Notes under the pieces: model-generated
The model's input: only the letters and a program-made list of their open reading frames with translations
Databases searched by the model: none
What the model was told of the DNA's origin: nothing
Shown: one piece after another, positions 13,920 through 21,880 of the stretch
How positions within the stretch are numbered: the first letter of the stretch is position 1
Layout of the letters: every line of letters starts with the position of its first letter
NCBI RefSeq assembly: GCF_002803075.1
Contig: NZ_NNBK01000011.1
Span: forward strand, 1-64,000
Origin: Streptomyces sp. CB01373
GTDB taxonomy: Bacteria; Actinomycetota; Actinomycetes; Streptomycetales; Streptomycetaceae
Reading direction: 5' to 3'
DNA length: 64,000 bases
Translations under genes and position numbers: made by a program

Positions 13920-16886
13920 ATGCCGCGACGCCGTAGTTCAAGCTCGACGGGAAGCCCGACGGGAGGCTCGACGGCCCCGAGGAACCGGACGCCGCAGCCG
14001 GTGCGGGTGCGGCGGCGTACGGTCGGGGACTTCGCCAAGGCGTTCCTCGCCTTCCTGGCCCTGCTCGTCCTGCTCGTCGGCGTACCACTGGCGCTGGCCA
14101 CGCAGTTCGGGTGGCCGCTGCCGCACGGCGTGCCGAGTCTGGACTGGCTCCAGCAGGAGATCACCGTCCAGACCTTCCTGAACATCCTGTCGGTCGTGGT
14201 CTGGCTCGCCTGGGCGCAGTTCACCGCCTGTGTGCTCGTGGAGATGAAGGCCGCGCTGTCCGGGGTCGGGGTGCCGGGGCGGGTGCCCGGGGCCGGACCC
14301 AGTCAGCTCCTCGCGCGGCAACTCGTCGCCGCGCTGCTGCTCGTCGGAGCCGCGGCCGCCAGCTTCACGCCCGGACTGTCGCAGCTCGGGCACGGCCTGG
14401 AGGGAAACCAGAAGGGGACCGTCGCCGTCGCGCAGCAGACGCCGGGCGGGCTGTTCGGGCAGCAGCGGGAGCAGGCCGCCGACACCGCGGCCGCCGTCGC
14501 CGAGCAGGCCGCGAGCGCCGCCGCGCAGGCAGAGGCCAAGCAGGGCGACACGAAGTACTACCGCATCCAGCCGCCCGAGGGACGCCACCACGACTCGCTC
14601 TGGGAGATCGCCCAGCGGCACCTCGGCGACGGGCGCCGGTACAAGGAGATCTACGCGCTCAACAAGGACCGGGTCCAGCCCGACGGCTCCCGGCTGTCCG
14701 AGGCCAGCCTCATCCGGCCCGGCTGGATCATGGAGATGCCCGCGGACGCGCACGGCGGCGAACTCGTCGAGATGCCCGACGGCGCGGCGGACGTCTCCGA
14801 GCAGGTGCGGCAGCAGATCCACGACTACGCCAAGACCGGCGACCACGCCCAGGGCGGGAGCGACCACGCCCAGGGCGGCGGCCAGCAGCAGGCCGGTGGC
14901 CACCAGCAGGACGGTGGCTTCCACGCCTCCGTCCCCGCCCAGCGGCAGCATCAGGACCACGGTGGCGACACCGCCGCCGTCCCCGCCTCCTCCGGGCGTT
15001 CCTTCGGGCTGCCCGAAGCCCTCCTCGGTGCCCCGCTCCTCGCCGCCGGTCTCCTCGGCGCACTCGGCCACCGCCGCCGGCAGGCGCTGTGGCAGTCTGC
15101 GCTCGGTGCCGTCGGCGGACGGCGCGGCATGGAGCCGCCGACGCCGACCGGGGACGCGCTGGACGTGCAGGACGCGCTGCTGGTGGGCGCCGACCCCGAG
15201 GGCGTACGGCGCCTCGACCGGTCCCTGCGCGGGCTCGCCGCCGCCCTCGCCGCCGAGTCCCGGCCGCTGCCCGTCGTCTACGCCGCCTGGCTCACCGGGG
15301 GCGATCTGCACCTCCAGCTCGCACAGCCCGCCGGCAAGCCGCCCGCGCCCTGGCGGACCGGGCAGGACGAGACGTTCTGGATGCTGGGGCGTGCCGACGC
15401 CGAGCGGTACGAGGACGCCGACACCGCCGCCCCGTTCCCCGGGCTCGTCAGCCTCGGCACCATGGACGACTCACGTCTGCTGCTCAACCTGGAGGCCGTG
15501 CCCGGCATCGTCTCGCTGAGCGGCCGCGCCGCCGACCGGGCCGCCGTGTTCGCGTCCGTCGCCGCCGAACTCGCCACCAACGGCTGGTCGGACCGTATGA
15601 CCGTCACCCTCGTCGGCTTCGGTCAGGACCTCACCCCGCTCGCGCCCAACCGCCTTCGCCACCTCGACGGCATCGAGGCGCTCCTGGAGACCATGGAGGC
15701 CGAGACGCGGCAGCGGCGCGGCGCGCTGGGTGCCGCCGGGCACGACTCCGTGCTCACCGGGCGCACCGGGCCCGCCCAGCACACCCGTTGGGCGCCGCAT
15801 CTGGTGCTGCTGGCCGCCGAGCCCTCGGCAGAGGACGCCCGCAGGCTCGCCGAACTGGCTTCGGGTGCAAGCCGGTTGGGCATCGGCTACCTCGTCGGCA
15901 CCGATGCCGCCGAACTGCCCGGCGCCGCCTGGGAGATGGAGATCACCGGCGAGGGCAGGCTGCTCGCCCCGCTCCTCGGGCTCGAACTCGACGCGCAGAT
16001 GCTGCCGTCGGCCGAACAGCAGGCGGTGGTCGAGCTGTTCGTCGAGGCCGACCCGGAGAACGGGCCCGACGGACCGGCGCCCACCCCGCCGTTCCTCGTC
16101 GACATCAGCGAGCAGGGGCGGCCGGCGGTGTACGCGCGGCTCGTGGGCCCGTACGAGATCATCGGTCTCGACACCCCGGACGACGAGCGCAGCGCGCTGC
16201 TGCACGAGGCGCTGGCGCTGCTGCTCCTGCACCGGGAGGGCGTGCACCCGCGGGTGCTGTCCTCCGCGCTGTGGCCGCGCGGGGTCACCGACGACGTGCG
16301 GGACGCGCTCGTCGAGCGGCTGCGCTCCTGGCTCGGCACCGATCCCGACGGCACGCCCCGGCTCCGTACGGACGACACCGGGCGGCTCACCCTCGCCAAG
16401 TCCGTCGTCTCCGACCTCGATGTACTGCGCTCGCTGTACCACGAGGCCACACAGGGCAAGGGCGCGGACAGCCGGGCGGTGCGCGGCCGGCTGCTCACCG
16501 ACGCGCTGGTGGTGGTGCGCGGACCGCTGCTCGCCGACCGGCCCGAGGGCCGCTACCGCTGGCTCACCCACGAGATCGTCGATGCCCAACTGCCCCTCAT
16601 CGTCGCGGACATCGGGCTCGCACTGTCCTCCTTCCACCTGGAGAAGGACCGCGCGGACAAGGCGATCGAGGCGCTGGACGCCGCGCTGCGCACCGCCCCG
16701 GCCGACGAGCGACTGTGGAACGAGCTGCTGCGCGCCACGCACGCCACCGGCGACACCGCCCGCCTCCAGGCGCTCGCCGCCGACCTCGTCGGCCGCGGCG
16801 GCGCCCGCGGCCTGCCGCCGCGCACCGAGGCCCTGCTCGACGAACTGCTGCCGGCCTGGCGCACCGCCGTCGCCGCGGCGGGATGA
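13920..16886 (+). CDS. Large membrane regulator with LysM and BTAD domains
   Basis: A 988-residue protein. The basic N-terminus is followed by membrane segments at about residues 41-64, 86-106 and 132-150. A LysM-like module follows at about 193-255 (DSLWEIAQRHLGDGRRYKEIYALNKDR). Then come a Gln/His-rich linker, a further hydrophobic stretch near 355-380, and a long cytoplasmic part ending in a bacterial transcriptional activator (BTAD)-like helical domain (DLDVLRSLYHEA, then ALDAALRTAPADERLWNELLRA). Proteins of this architecture accompany Tad loci in Streptomyces and are presumed regulators that sense the wall through LysM. The stop overlaps the prepilin peptidase start (ATGA), which supports a pilus role. 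No helix-turn-helix is obvious, so DNA binding is not certain. Confidence 0.82.
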   Translation: MPRRRSSSSTGSPTGGSTAPRNRTPQPVRVRRRTVGDFAKAFLAFLALLVLLVGVPLALATQFGWPLPHGVPSLDWLQQEITVQTFLNILSVVVWLAWAQFTACVLVEMKAALSGVGVPGRVPGAGPSQLLARQLVAALLLVGAAAASFTPGLSQLGHGLEGNQKGTVAVAQQTPGGLFGQQREQAADTAAAVAEQAASAAAQAEAKQGDTKYYRIQPPEGRHHDSLWEIAQRHLGDGRRYKEIYALNKDRVQPDGSRLSEASLIRPGWIMEMPADAHGGELVEMPDGAADVSEQVRQQIHDYAKTGDHAQGGSDHAQGGGQQQAGGHQQDGGFHASVPAQRQHQDHGGDTAAVPASSGRSFGLPEALLGAPLLAAGLLGALGHRRRQALWQSALGAVGGRRGMEPPTPTGDALDVQDALLVGADPEGVRRLDRSLRGLAAALAAESRPLPVVYAAWLTGGDLHLQLAQPAGKPPAPWRTGQDETFWMLGRADAERYEDADTAAPFPGLVSLGTMDDSRLLLNLEAVPGIVSLSGRAADRAAVFASVAAELATNGWSDRMTVTLVGFGQDLTPLAPNRLRHLDGIEALLETMEAETRQRRGALGAAGHDSVLTGRTGPAQHTRWAPHLVLLAAEPSAEDARRLAELASGASRLGIGYLVGTDAAELPGAAWEMEITGEGRLLAPLLGLELDAQMLPSAEQQAVVELFVEADPENGPDGPAPTPPFLVDISEQGRPAVYARLVGPYEIIGLDTPDDERSALLHEALALLLLHREGVHPRVLSSALWPRGVTDDVRDALVERLRSWLGTDPDGTPRLRTDDTGRLTLAKSVVSDLDVLRSLYHEATQGKGADSRAVRGRLLTDALVVVRGPLLADRPEGRYRWLTHEIVDAQLPLIVADIGLALSSFHLEKDRADKAIEALDAALRTAPADERLWNELLRATHATGDTARLQALAADLVGRGGARGLPPRTEALLDELLPAWRTAVAAAG

Positions 16887-17710
16887 CCGCCGTGCCGTCG
16901 GCCGCTCTGCCGCTGGTCGCCGCCGCCGTACTCTGGGGCGCGGCGGCGGGCGCGTCGCTCCCGCGGGCCGCGTACCGCTTCTCCGTGCCGTCGGGGGAGA
17001 CATGGCGGGACCGCTGCCCGGCCGGGCATTCGGTACGGGGCTGGATCGGACGCGGGCGGTGCGAGCAGTGCGCCGCGGCCACTCCGGCCGGCGCCGCGGC
17101 TGCCGCCGTTGACGGCCCGGCCGCCGCCTCCGCGGGCGACCGGGCCGTCACTTCCGCCGTCATCTCCTACGGCCCCCGCACCCTGCCGATGTCCCTCGTC
17201 ACCGCCCTCGTCTGCGGCGCGCTCGCCGCTGCCACCGGTGTCCGGCCCGAACTCGTCGTCTGGCTGCTGCTCGCGCCCGTCGGTGTGCTGCTCGCGGTGG
17301 TCGACTTCCGGGTGCGGCGGCTGCCCGACGTGCTGACCCTGCCCCTCGCGGGCGCCGCCCTCGCGCTCCTCGGCCCGGCCGCCCTGGTTCCCGGGCACGC
17401 CGGCCACTGGCCGACCGCGCTGTACGGCGCTCTCGCGCTCGGCGGCGGCTACTTCGTGCTGTTCCTCGTCAACCCCGCCGGTATGGGGTTCGGGGACGTG
17501 AAACTGGCCCTCGGAGCGGGCGCCGTCCTCGGCTGGTACGGCTGGCCCGTCGTCCTGCTGGGCACCTTCGCCGGTTTCCTGTTCGGTGCCCTGTACGGCG
17601 GCGCGCTCGTCGCCGTACGACGGGCCGGCCGCAAGACGGCCATCGCGTTCGGGCCGTTCCTGGTCGCGGGGGCGTTCGTGGGCGCGCTGATCGGCGCGTA
17701 CGCAGCCTGA
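16883..17710 (+). CDS. A24-family prepilin peptidase
   Basis: A 275-residue polytopic membrane aspartyl protease that cleaves the leaders of type IV pilin-like proteins. Both catalytic aspartates are visible: D141 in VDFRVRRLPD and D205 in GMGFGDVKL. An N-terminal Cys-containing segment (DRCPAGHSVRGWIG, CEQC) corresponds to the variable zinc-like loop of long-form PilD enzymes, but without a methylase domain of normal size. The ATG at 16883 is coupled to the LysM/BTAD gene. Its substrates are presumably the Flp-like and TadE-like proteins encoded at 8816-10496, from which it is separated by 6.4 kb of accessory genes. Confidence 0.9.
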   Translation: MTAVPSAALPLVAAAVLWGAAAGASLPRAAYRFSVPSGETWRDRCPAGHSVRGWIGRGRCEQCAAATPAGAAAAAVDGPAAASAGDRAVTSAVISYGPRTLPMSLVTALVCGALAAATGVRPELVVWLLLAPVGVLLAVVDFRVRRLPDVLTLPLAGAALALLGPAALVPGHAGHWPTALYGALALGGGYFVLFLVNPAGMGFGDVKLALGAGAVLGWYGWPVVLLGTFAGFLFGALYGGALVAVRRAGRKTAIAFGPFLVAGAFVGALIGAYAA

Positions 17711-17711
17711 A

Positions 17712-17741
17712 GTCGGTACCGCGAAACGGCTGACGTAGGCT
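17712..17741 (+). promoter_or_regulatory. Possible mqnC promoter
   Basis: TAGGCT at 17736-17741 is a good match to the Streptomyces -10 pattern TAGNNT and lies 55 bases before the mqnC start. The -35 region (GTCGGT at 17712-17717, 18-base spacer) is weak. No terminator is evident after the prepilin peptidase gene, so read-through is also possible. Confidence 0.3.
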
Positions 17742-17790
17742 GGTTCGGTCTGTCCACAACCCCTTACGAACCTTGCGAAAGGGACGCCCG

Positions 17791-18990
17791 GTGACCGAGA
17801 AGGCCGACCTTCAGTCCGTGCTCGACCGTGCCGCCGCGGGCGGACGGATCACCCCCGAGGAAGCGCTCGACCTCTACCGCCACGCGCCGCTGCACGCGCT
17901 GGGCGCCGCCGCCGACGCCGTGCGCCGCCGCAAGTACGCGGGCACCGAGCACATCGCGACGTACATCATCGAGCGCAACATCAACTACACGAACGTGTGC
18001 GTCACCGCGTGCAGGTTCTGCGCCTTCTACGCCGCCCCCAAGGACACCGACAAGGGGTGGACCCGCGACCTCGACGACATCCTGCGGCGCTGCGCCGAGA
18101 CCGTCGAACTCGGCGGCACGCAGATCATGTTCCAGGGCGGCCACCACCCGGACTACGGCGTCGAGTACTACGAGAAGCACTTCAGCGCCATCAAGAAGGC
18201 CTTCCCGCAGCTCGTGATCCACTCGCTGGGCGCCTCCGAGGTGGAGCACATGGCGCGGATCTCGGGCGTCTCGGTGGAGGAGGCCATCACGCGCATCCAC
18301 GAGGCCGGCCTGGACTCCTTCGCCGGCGCCGGCGCCGAACTGCTGCCGGAGCGGCCGCGCAAGGCCATTGCCCCGCTGAAGGAGTCCGGGGAGCGCTGGC
18401 TGGAGATCATGGAGACCGCGCACCGGCTGGGCGTGGAGTCCACCTCCACGATGCTCATGGGCACCGGTGAGACGAACGCCGAGCGGATCGAGCACCTGCG
18501 GATGATCCGCGACGTGCAGGACCGCACCGGCGGCTTCCGGGCGTTCATCCCCTACACCTACCAGCCGGAGAACAACCACCTGAAGGGCCGTACGCAGGCC
18601 ACTCTCTTCGAGTACCTGCGGATGATCGCGATCGCGCGCCTCTTCCTCGACAACGTGATGCACATCCAGGGCTCCTGGCTGACCACGGGCAAGGAGGTCG
18701 GCCAGCTCACCCTGCACTACGGCGCCGACGACCTGGGCTCGATCATGCTCGAGGAGAACGTCGTGTCGTCGGCCGGCGCCAAGCACCGGTCCAACCGGAT
18801 GGAGATCATCGAGCTCATCCGGAAGGCGGGACGGGTTCCGGCGCAGCGGGCGACGACGTACGAGCACCTCGTCGTCCACGACGACCCGGCGAACGACCCG
18901 GTCGACGACCGCGTGATGTCCCACATCTCGTCGACGGCGATCGCGGGCGGGACGGCCCACCCCGAGCTGAAGCTGCTCACCTCCAACTGA
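17791..18990 (+). CDS. mqnC: Cyclic dehypoxanthinyl futalosine synthase
   Basis: A 399-residue radical SAM enzyme of the futalosine route to menaquinone. It converts dehypoxanthinyl futalosine to its cyclic form. The radical SAM cluster ligands are C70, C74 and C77 (NVCVTACRFCAFY). Further MqnC features are QGGHHPDYGVEYY, DSFAGAGAELLPE, GTGETNAERIEH and FIPYTYQPENN. The GTG at 17791 follows GAAAGGGA. Length and motifs are normal and complete. A small amidohydrolase-like gene follows after 14 bases, so the two likely share a transcript. Streptomyces make menaquinone by this route rather than by MenF-MenB. Confidence 0.95.
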   Translation: MTEKADLQSVLDRAAAGGRITPEEALDLYRHAPLHALGAAADAVRRRKYAGTEHIATYIIERNINYTNVCVTACRFCAFYAAPKDTDKGWTRDLDDILRRCAETVELGGTQIMFQGGHHPDYGVEYYEKHFSAIKKAFPQLVIHSLGASEVEHMARISGVSVEEAITRIHEAGLDSFAGAGAELLPERPRKAIAPLKESGERWLEIMETAHRLGVESTSTMLMGTGETNAERIEHLRMIRDVQDRTGGFRAFIPYTYQPENNHLKGRTQATLFEYLRMIAIARLFLDNVMHIQGSWLTTGKEVGQLTLHYGADDLGSIMLEENVVSSAGAKHRSNRMEIIELIRKAGRVPAQRATTYEHLVVHDDPANDPVDDRVMSHISSTAIAGGTAHPELKLLTSN

Positions 18991-19004
18991 CGTACGAGGT
19001 AAGG

Positions 19005-19451
19005 GTGCTGACGATTCACGCGGCGGACGCGGTGCGCGTCGGCCGGGACGCGGAACCGGTCGAGGGCGGTGCCGTCGCCGTCGAGGGTGCCCGGGTCGCG
19101 GCCGTGGGGACGCTCGCCGAGCTGGAGCGGCGGTTCCCGCACGCGCGCGTGCGGCGCTGGCCGGGCGTGCTCGGGCCGGGGCGCGTGCACGAGGGGCCGC
19201 TGCCCGACGCGCCGAGTCCGCGTGAGCGGGTCCACGCGGTCCTCAAGCTCGGCGCGACGGCCGTGCTCGCCGGGCACGCGGACGCGCCCGGACTGCGGGA
19301 GGCGGCCGCCCGGAACGACGTCGCCGTCCTTGCCGGGCCCCGGCCCGCGGCGGTGGTGGAGGGCGGCCGGGCCGACCTCGCCGTCTTCGACGACTCCGGC
19401 GCCTGCCTCGCCACGGTGTGCGCGGGCCGCCTGGTGCACCGCAGACGCTGA
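19005..19451 (+). CDS. Degenerate amidohydrolase (imidazolonepropionase-like) lacking the barrel
   Basis: A 148-residue protein. Its N-terminus (LTIHAADAVRVGRDAEPVEGGAVAVEGARVAAVG, here described as the composite beta-sandwich start of amidohydrolases) and C-terminus (GGRADLAVFDDSGACLATV-AGRLVHRR) match the two halves of the beta-sandwich that flank the TIM barrel in imidazolonepropionase-like enzymes. Nearly all of the barrel is absent. The metal site His-x-His is also missing; the expected position reads GPGRVHEGP. It is therefore unlikely to be a hydrolase. It lies 14 bases after mqnC and may be a structural or regulatory accessory of that pathway. This is inferred only from position. Confidence 0.75.
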   Translation: MLTIHAADAVRVGRDAEPVEGGAVAVEGARVAAVGTLAELERRFPHARVRRWPGVLGPGRVHEGPLPDAPSPRERVHAVLKLGATAVLAGHADAPGLREAAARNDVAVLAGPRPAAVVEGGRADLAVFDDSGACLATVCAGRLVHRRR

Positions 19452-19508
19452 AATCTCCGGGATCCCCGGGTCCTCGGGACCTCGGCTCCCCCAGGCCCCC
19501 AGCCCCCC

Positions 19509-20504
19509 TCACCCACCCAACACCCGGGCGAACGCCCCCGGCTTCTGCTTCACCCCGCTGCAATCCGTCGCCGCGTCGTCGCGGGACGGGACGTCCTTCT
19601 CGCACTGGCGGTCGCGGAAGGTGGACCACATCGAGACCCAGGCGATCCGCTTCTCCTCCGCGAAGGAGCGCACCCGGGCCGCGTCCGCGAGGGTGAACGT
19701 CTCGCCCGCGATGTCGTTGGCGCCGATCATCGGGGTGAGCGCCATGCCCTCCCAGGCGTCGGCGTCCGAGAGGCCGAAGACCTTCTTCAACTGGGTGTGG
19801 GTGGCCTTCGCGGCGGCGAGGGCGTAGGCACCCATGTCGCCGGTGTAGGACTCGGCGTAGTTCATCGTCATGAGGTTGACGGTCGAGACCTGGACGTCGT
19901 GCTCGTTCGCGGACTCCAGCAGGGCCAGGCCGTGGGCGCCCAGCCCGGACGGCATGACGGGCAGCGTGAAGGACACCTCCAGACCGGGCCGCCGCTTCTG
20001 CAGCAGGGCGATCGCCCGGGAACGCAGGTCGACGGAGGCGGAGTCGGTCAGCGTACGGCCCTCGACGTCGAAGTCGGCCCGGGTCGAACCCGCCGCGTCC
20101 AGAGCCTTCCCGTACGCGTCCGCGAGCGCGGGCGCGTTCTCACAGGTCGTCGCCAACTCCTTGCCGTGGGCCCCGCCGAAGGAGACGCGCACCGTGGCGC
20201 CCGACTTCCTCAGTTTCCCGATCCGGGACGTCACCTCGGCGTCGTCCAGCCCCATCATGCCGTCCCACTCCGGAGCGCAGCCGCTGCCGCCGGAGATGAC
20301 GAAGGCGAGGTTGTACGTCGCGGGCGAGCCCGCCGAGTCGGTGCCCGATGCCGTAGTGGCGCTCACGTAAGGGGCGTACGAGGTGCCGGGCCGGCCCGCC
20401 TTGTGGGCCGCGTCGGAGGTGCCGTCGGACATCGGGGAGCAGCCCGTGGCGGCCAGGGCGACCAGGCAGGCGAGCCCGGCCACCGGCGTCAGGAAACTCC
20501 TCAT
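19509..20504 (-). CDS. GH18-like chitinase-fold lipoprotein
   Basis: A 331-residue protein from ATG 20504 with a lipoprotein signal (MRSFLTPVAGLACLVALAATGC, lipobox Cys22). The mature part has glycosyl hydrolase 18 features: NLAFVISGG, KLRKSGATVRVSFGG and the catalytic-type motif DFDVEG with D144, D146 and E148. A later NLMTMNY motif (MTMNYAESY) also fits. The catalytic acid is kept, so activity on chitin or a related glycan is possible. It lacks a carbohydrate-binding module. The upstream region shared with menG contains a long perfect inverted repeat (20562-20594). It converges on the amidohydrolase-like gene with 57 bases between the stops. Confidence 0.85.
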   Translation of the reverse strand: MRSFLTPVAGLACLVALAATGCSPMSDGTSDAAHKAGRPGTSYAPYVSATTASGTDSAGSPATYNLAFVISGGSGCAPEWDGMMGLDDAEVTSRIGKLRKSGATVRVSFGGAHGKELATTCENAPALADAYGKALDAAGSTRADFDVEGRTLTDSASVDLRSRAIALLQKRRPGLEVSFTLPVMPSGLGAHGLALLESANEHDVQVSTVNLMTMNYAESYTGDMGAYALAAAKATHTQLKKVFGLSDADAWEGMALTPMIGANDIAGETFTLADAARVRSFAEEKRIAWVSMWSTFRDRQCEKDVPSRDDAATDCSGVKQKPGAFARVLGG

Positions 20505-20561
20505 TGCGCATGCACCAGCTCTCGTGATGTCCGTCCATGGATCCCAGCACAGCGACGAGGT

Positions 20562-20594
20562 CCCGGTCCGGAGAGAGCCTGTCTCCGGACCGGG
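20562..20594. repeat. Perfect 13-bp inverted repeat between divergent genes
   Basis: CCCGGTCCGGAGA at 20562-20574 is the exact reverse complement of TCTCCGGACCGGG at 20582-20594, separated by seven bases. It lies 58 bases upstream of the GH18 start and 84 bases upstream of the menG start. It may be a large operator or an RNA hairpin in either leader. A transcription terminator is less likely since no gene ends here. Confidence 0.85.
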
Positions 20595-20677
20595 AACCGC
20601 CTTCCGAGCCTGCCATTGAAAGCCGTGCCGCCGGGGCACTTCCGACAAGCGCCACCCCCGCCTGCCACAATGGGCCG

Positions 20678-21370
20678 GTGACCCGCGCATCCCTGGAGAA
20701 GCAGCCGCACGACGTCGCCTCGATGTTCGACGACGTGGCGGAACGGTACGACCTGACCAACGACGTGCTGTCCCTGGGGCAGGACCGGCGGTGGCGGAAG
20801 GAGGTCGCCAGGGCGGTCGACGCCCGTCCGGCGCAGAAGATCCTCGACCTCGCCGCCGGGACGGCCACCTCCTCGCTGCCCTTCACCCGCGCCGGCGCCT
20901 ACGTCGTCCCCTGCGACTTCTCGCTCGGGATGCTGCGGGTCGGCAAGCGGCGGCACGCCTGGCTGCCGTTCACCGCGGGCGACGCGACGCGACTGCCGTT
21001 CAAGGACGACACCTTCGACGCCGTCACCATCTCCTTCGGGCTGCGCAACGTGCAGGACACCGAGACGGCCCTGCGGGAGATGTACCGGGTGACCCGGCCC
21101 GGCGGCCGGGTGGTCATCTGCGAGTTCTCCCACCCCACCTGGGCGCCGTTCCGCACGGTCTACACCGAGTACCTGATGCGGGCCCTGCCGCCCGTGGCGC
21201 GCGCGGTGTCCTCCAACCCGGACGCGTACGTGTACCTCGCCGAGTCCATCCGGGCCTGGCCCGACCAGCCCGGGCTGGCCGGGCTGCTGCGCACGGCGGG
21301 CTGGTCGAAGGTGGCCTGGCGCAACCTCAGCGGCGGGATCGTGTCCCTGCACCGGGGGTTCAAGGACTGA
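20678..21370 (+). CDS. menG: Demethylmenaquinone methyltransferase
   Basis: A 230-residue UbiE/MenG-family SAM-dependent C-methyltransferase that makes menaquinone from demethylmenaquinone at the membrane. Motifs are MFDDVAERYDLTNDVLSLG, the SAM-binding LDLAAGTATSS, FKDDTFDAVTISFGLRNVQD and REMYRVTRPGGRVVICEFS. The GTG at 20678 gives the normal length. A longer reading from 20537 runs through the inverted repeat and is not protein-like. The last codons lie within a 27-base tandem repeat that continues past the stop. It forms a menaquinone group with mqnC and the MenJ-like gene. Confidence 0.94.
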   Translation: MTRASLEKQPHDVASMFDDVAERYDLTNDVLSLGQDRRWRKEVARAVDARPAQKILDLAAGTATSSLPFTRAGAYVVPCDFSLGMLRVGKRRHAWLPFTAGDATRLPFKDDTFDAVTISFGLRNVQDTETALREMYRVTRPGGRVVICEFSHPTWAPFRTVYTEYLMRALPPVARAVSSNPDAYVYLAESIRAWPDQPGLAGLLRTAGWSKVAWRNLSGGIVSLHRGFKD

Positions 21371-21434
21371 CTCCGGGACCGGGGTTCAAGGACTGACGGC
21401 CGCGACCGGGGGCCAAGGACCGACGACTGCTGGG
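21351..21434 (+). repeat. Three 27-bp tandem repeats spanning the menG stop
   Basis: A unit of the form ACCGGGGTTCAAGGACTGA begins at 21351, 21378 and 21405 with increasing divergence. The first copy contains the last menG codons (FKD and stop). The other two lie beyond the stop, so the gene end was duplicated twice without changing the protein. Confidence 0.8.
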
Positions 21435-21438
21435 ACCG

Positions 21439-21768
21439 TCACACGGGGCTGGCCGCGTACGGATCACCTGGTTCGTCGAGTTCGCGCTGAAGGCCGCCCG
21501 TGGGCGGCCGCGGGACGCGCGGCTCGCGGACGCCACCGCCTCCCTCACCCGCGCCGAAGTCGAACCACACGTACACCATGGAGTCCCGCGGCACCTCGGC
21601 ACCGGGCTGCGGGTACTGGCGGACGACGTGGTCGACGGCCGTGAGATGGAAATCCGGGCGGTCCGGCGCGTTGAGGAACAGGCCCTGGGCCCGGGCGGTC
21701 TCGCGTGCGTCCACGGCCATCAGTCCGACCAGGCGCGGCACGCGCACTTCGGGTGTCTTGGGTGTCAT
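21439..21768 (-). CDS. Stand-alone single-PASTA-domain protein
   Basis: A 109-residue protein with one PASTA-like domain: VRVPRLVGLMAVDARETARAQGL, then VVRQYPQPGAEVPRDSMVYVWFD. PASTA domains usually form the extracellular part of Ser/Thr kinases or penicillin-binding proteins and bind muropeptide or beta-lactam. Here there is no kinase, transmembrane helix or signal peptide, so it appears cytoplasmic. The C-terminus (GGGGVREPRVPRPP) is a low-complexity tail. A GTG at 21783 could add five residues; the ATG at 21768 is preferred. It lies downstream of the GNAT gene on the same strand with 112 bases between. Confidence 0.75.
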   Translation of the reverse strand: MTPKTPEVRVPRLVGLMAVDARETARAQGLFLNAPDRPDFHLTAVDHVVRQYPQPGAEVPRDSMVYVWFDFGAGEGGGGVREPRVPRPPTGGLQRELDEPGDPYAASPV

Positions 21769-21880
21769 GTACACAGACGTCACCCCCAGCGGTACTGGCA
21801 GGGTAACCGGCCAGGGGTGTCACCCGGAAGCGTCAAGTATCTTTCTGTGACAGTCGATTACGAACGGTAGTCGGTAGCGA

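Noticed and set aside
14111..16882. Long in-frame extension upstream of the prepilin peptidase
   Set aside because: It is an Arg/Ala-rich shadow of the LysM/BTAD gene; the true start is the coupled ATG at 16883.
3834..17710. Pilus locus as a recently acquired island
   Set aside because: Codon and base use look like the rest of the window, and no integrase, tRNA or flanking direct repeats were seen.
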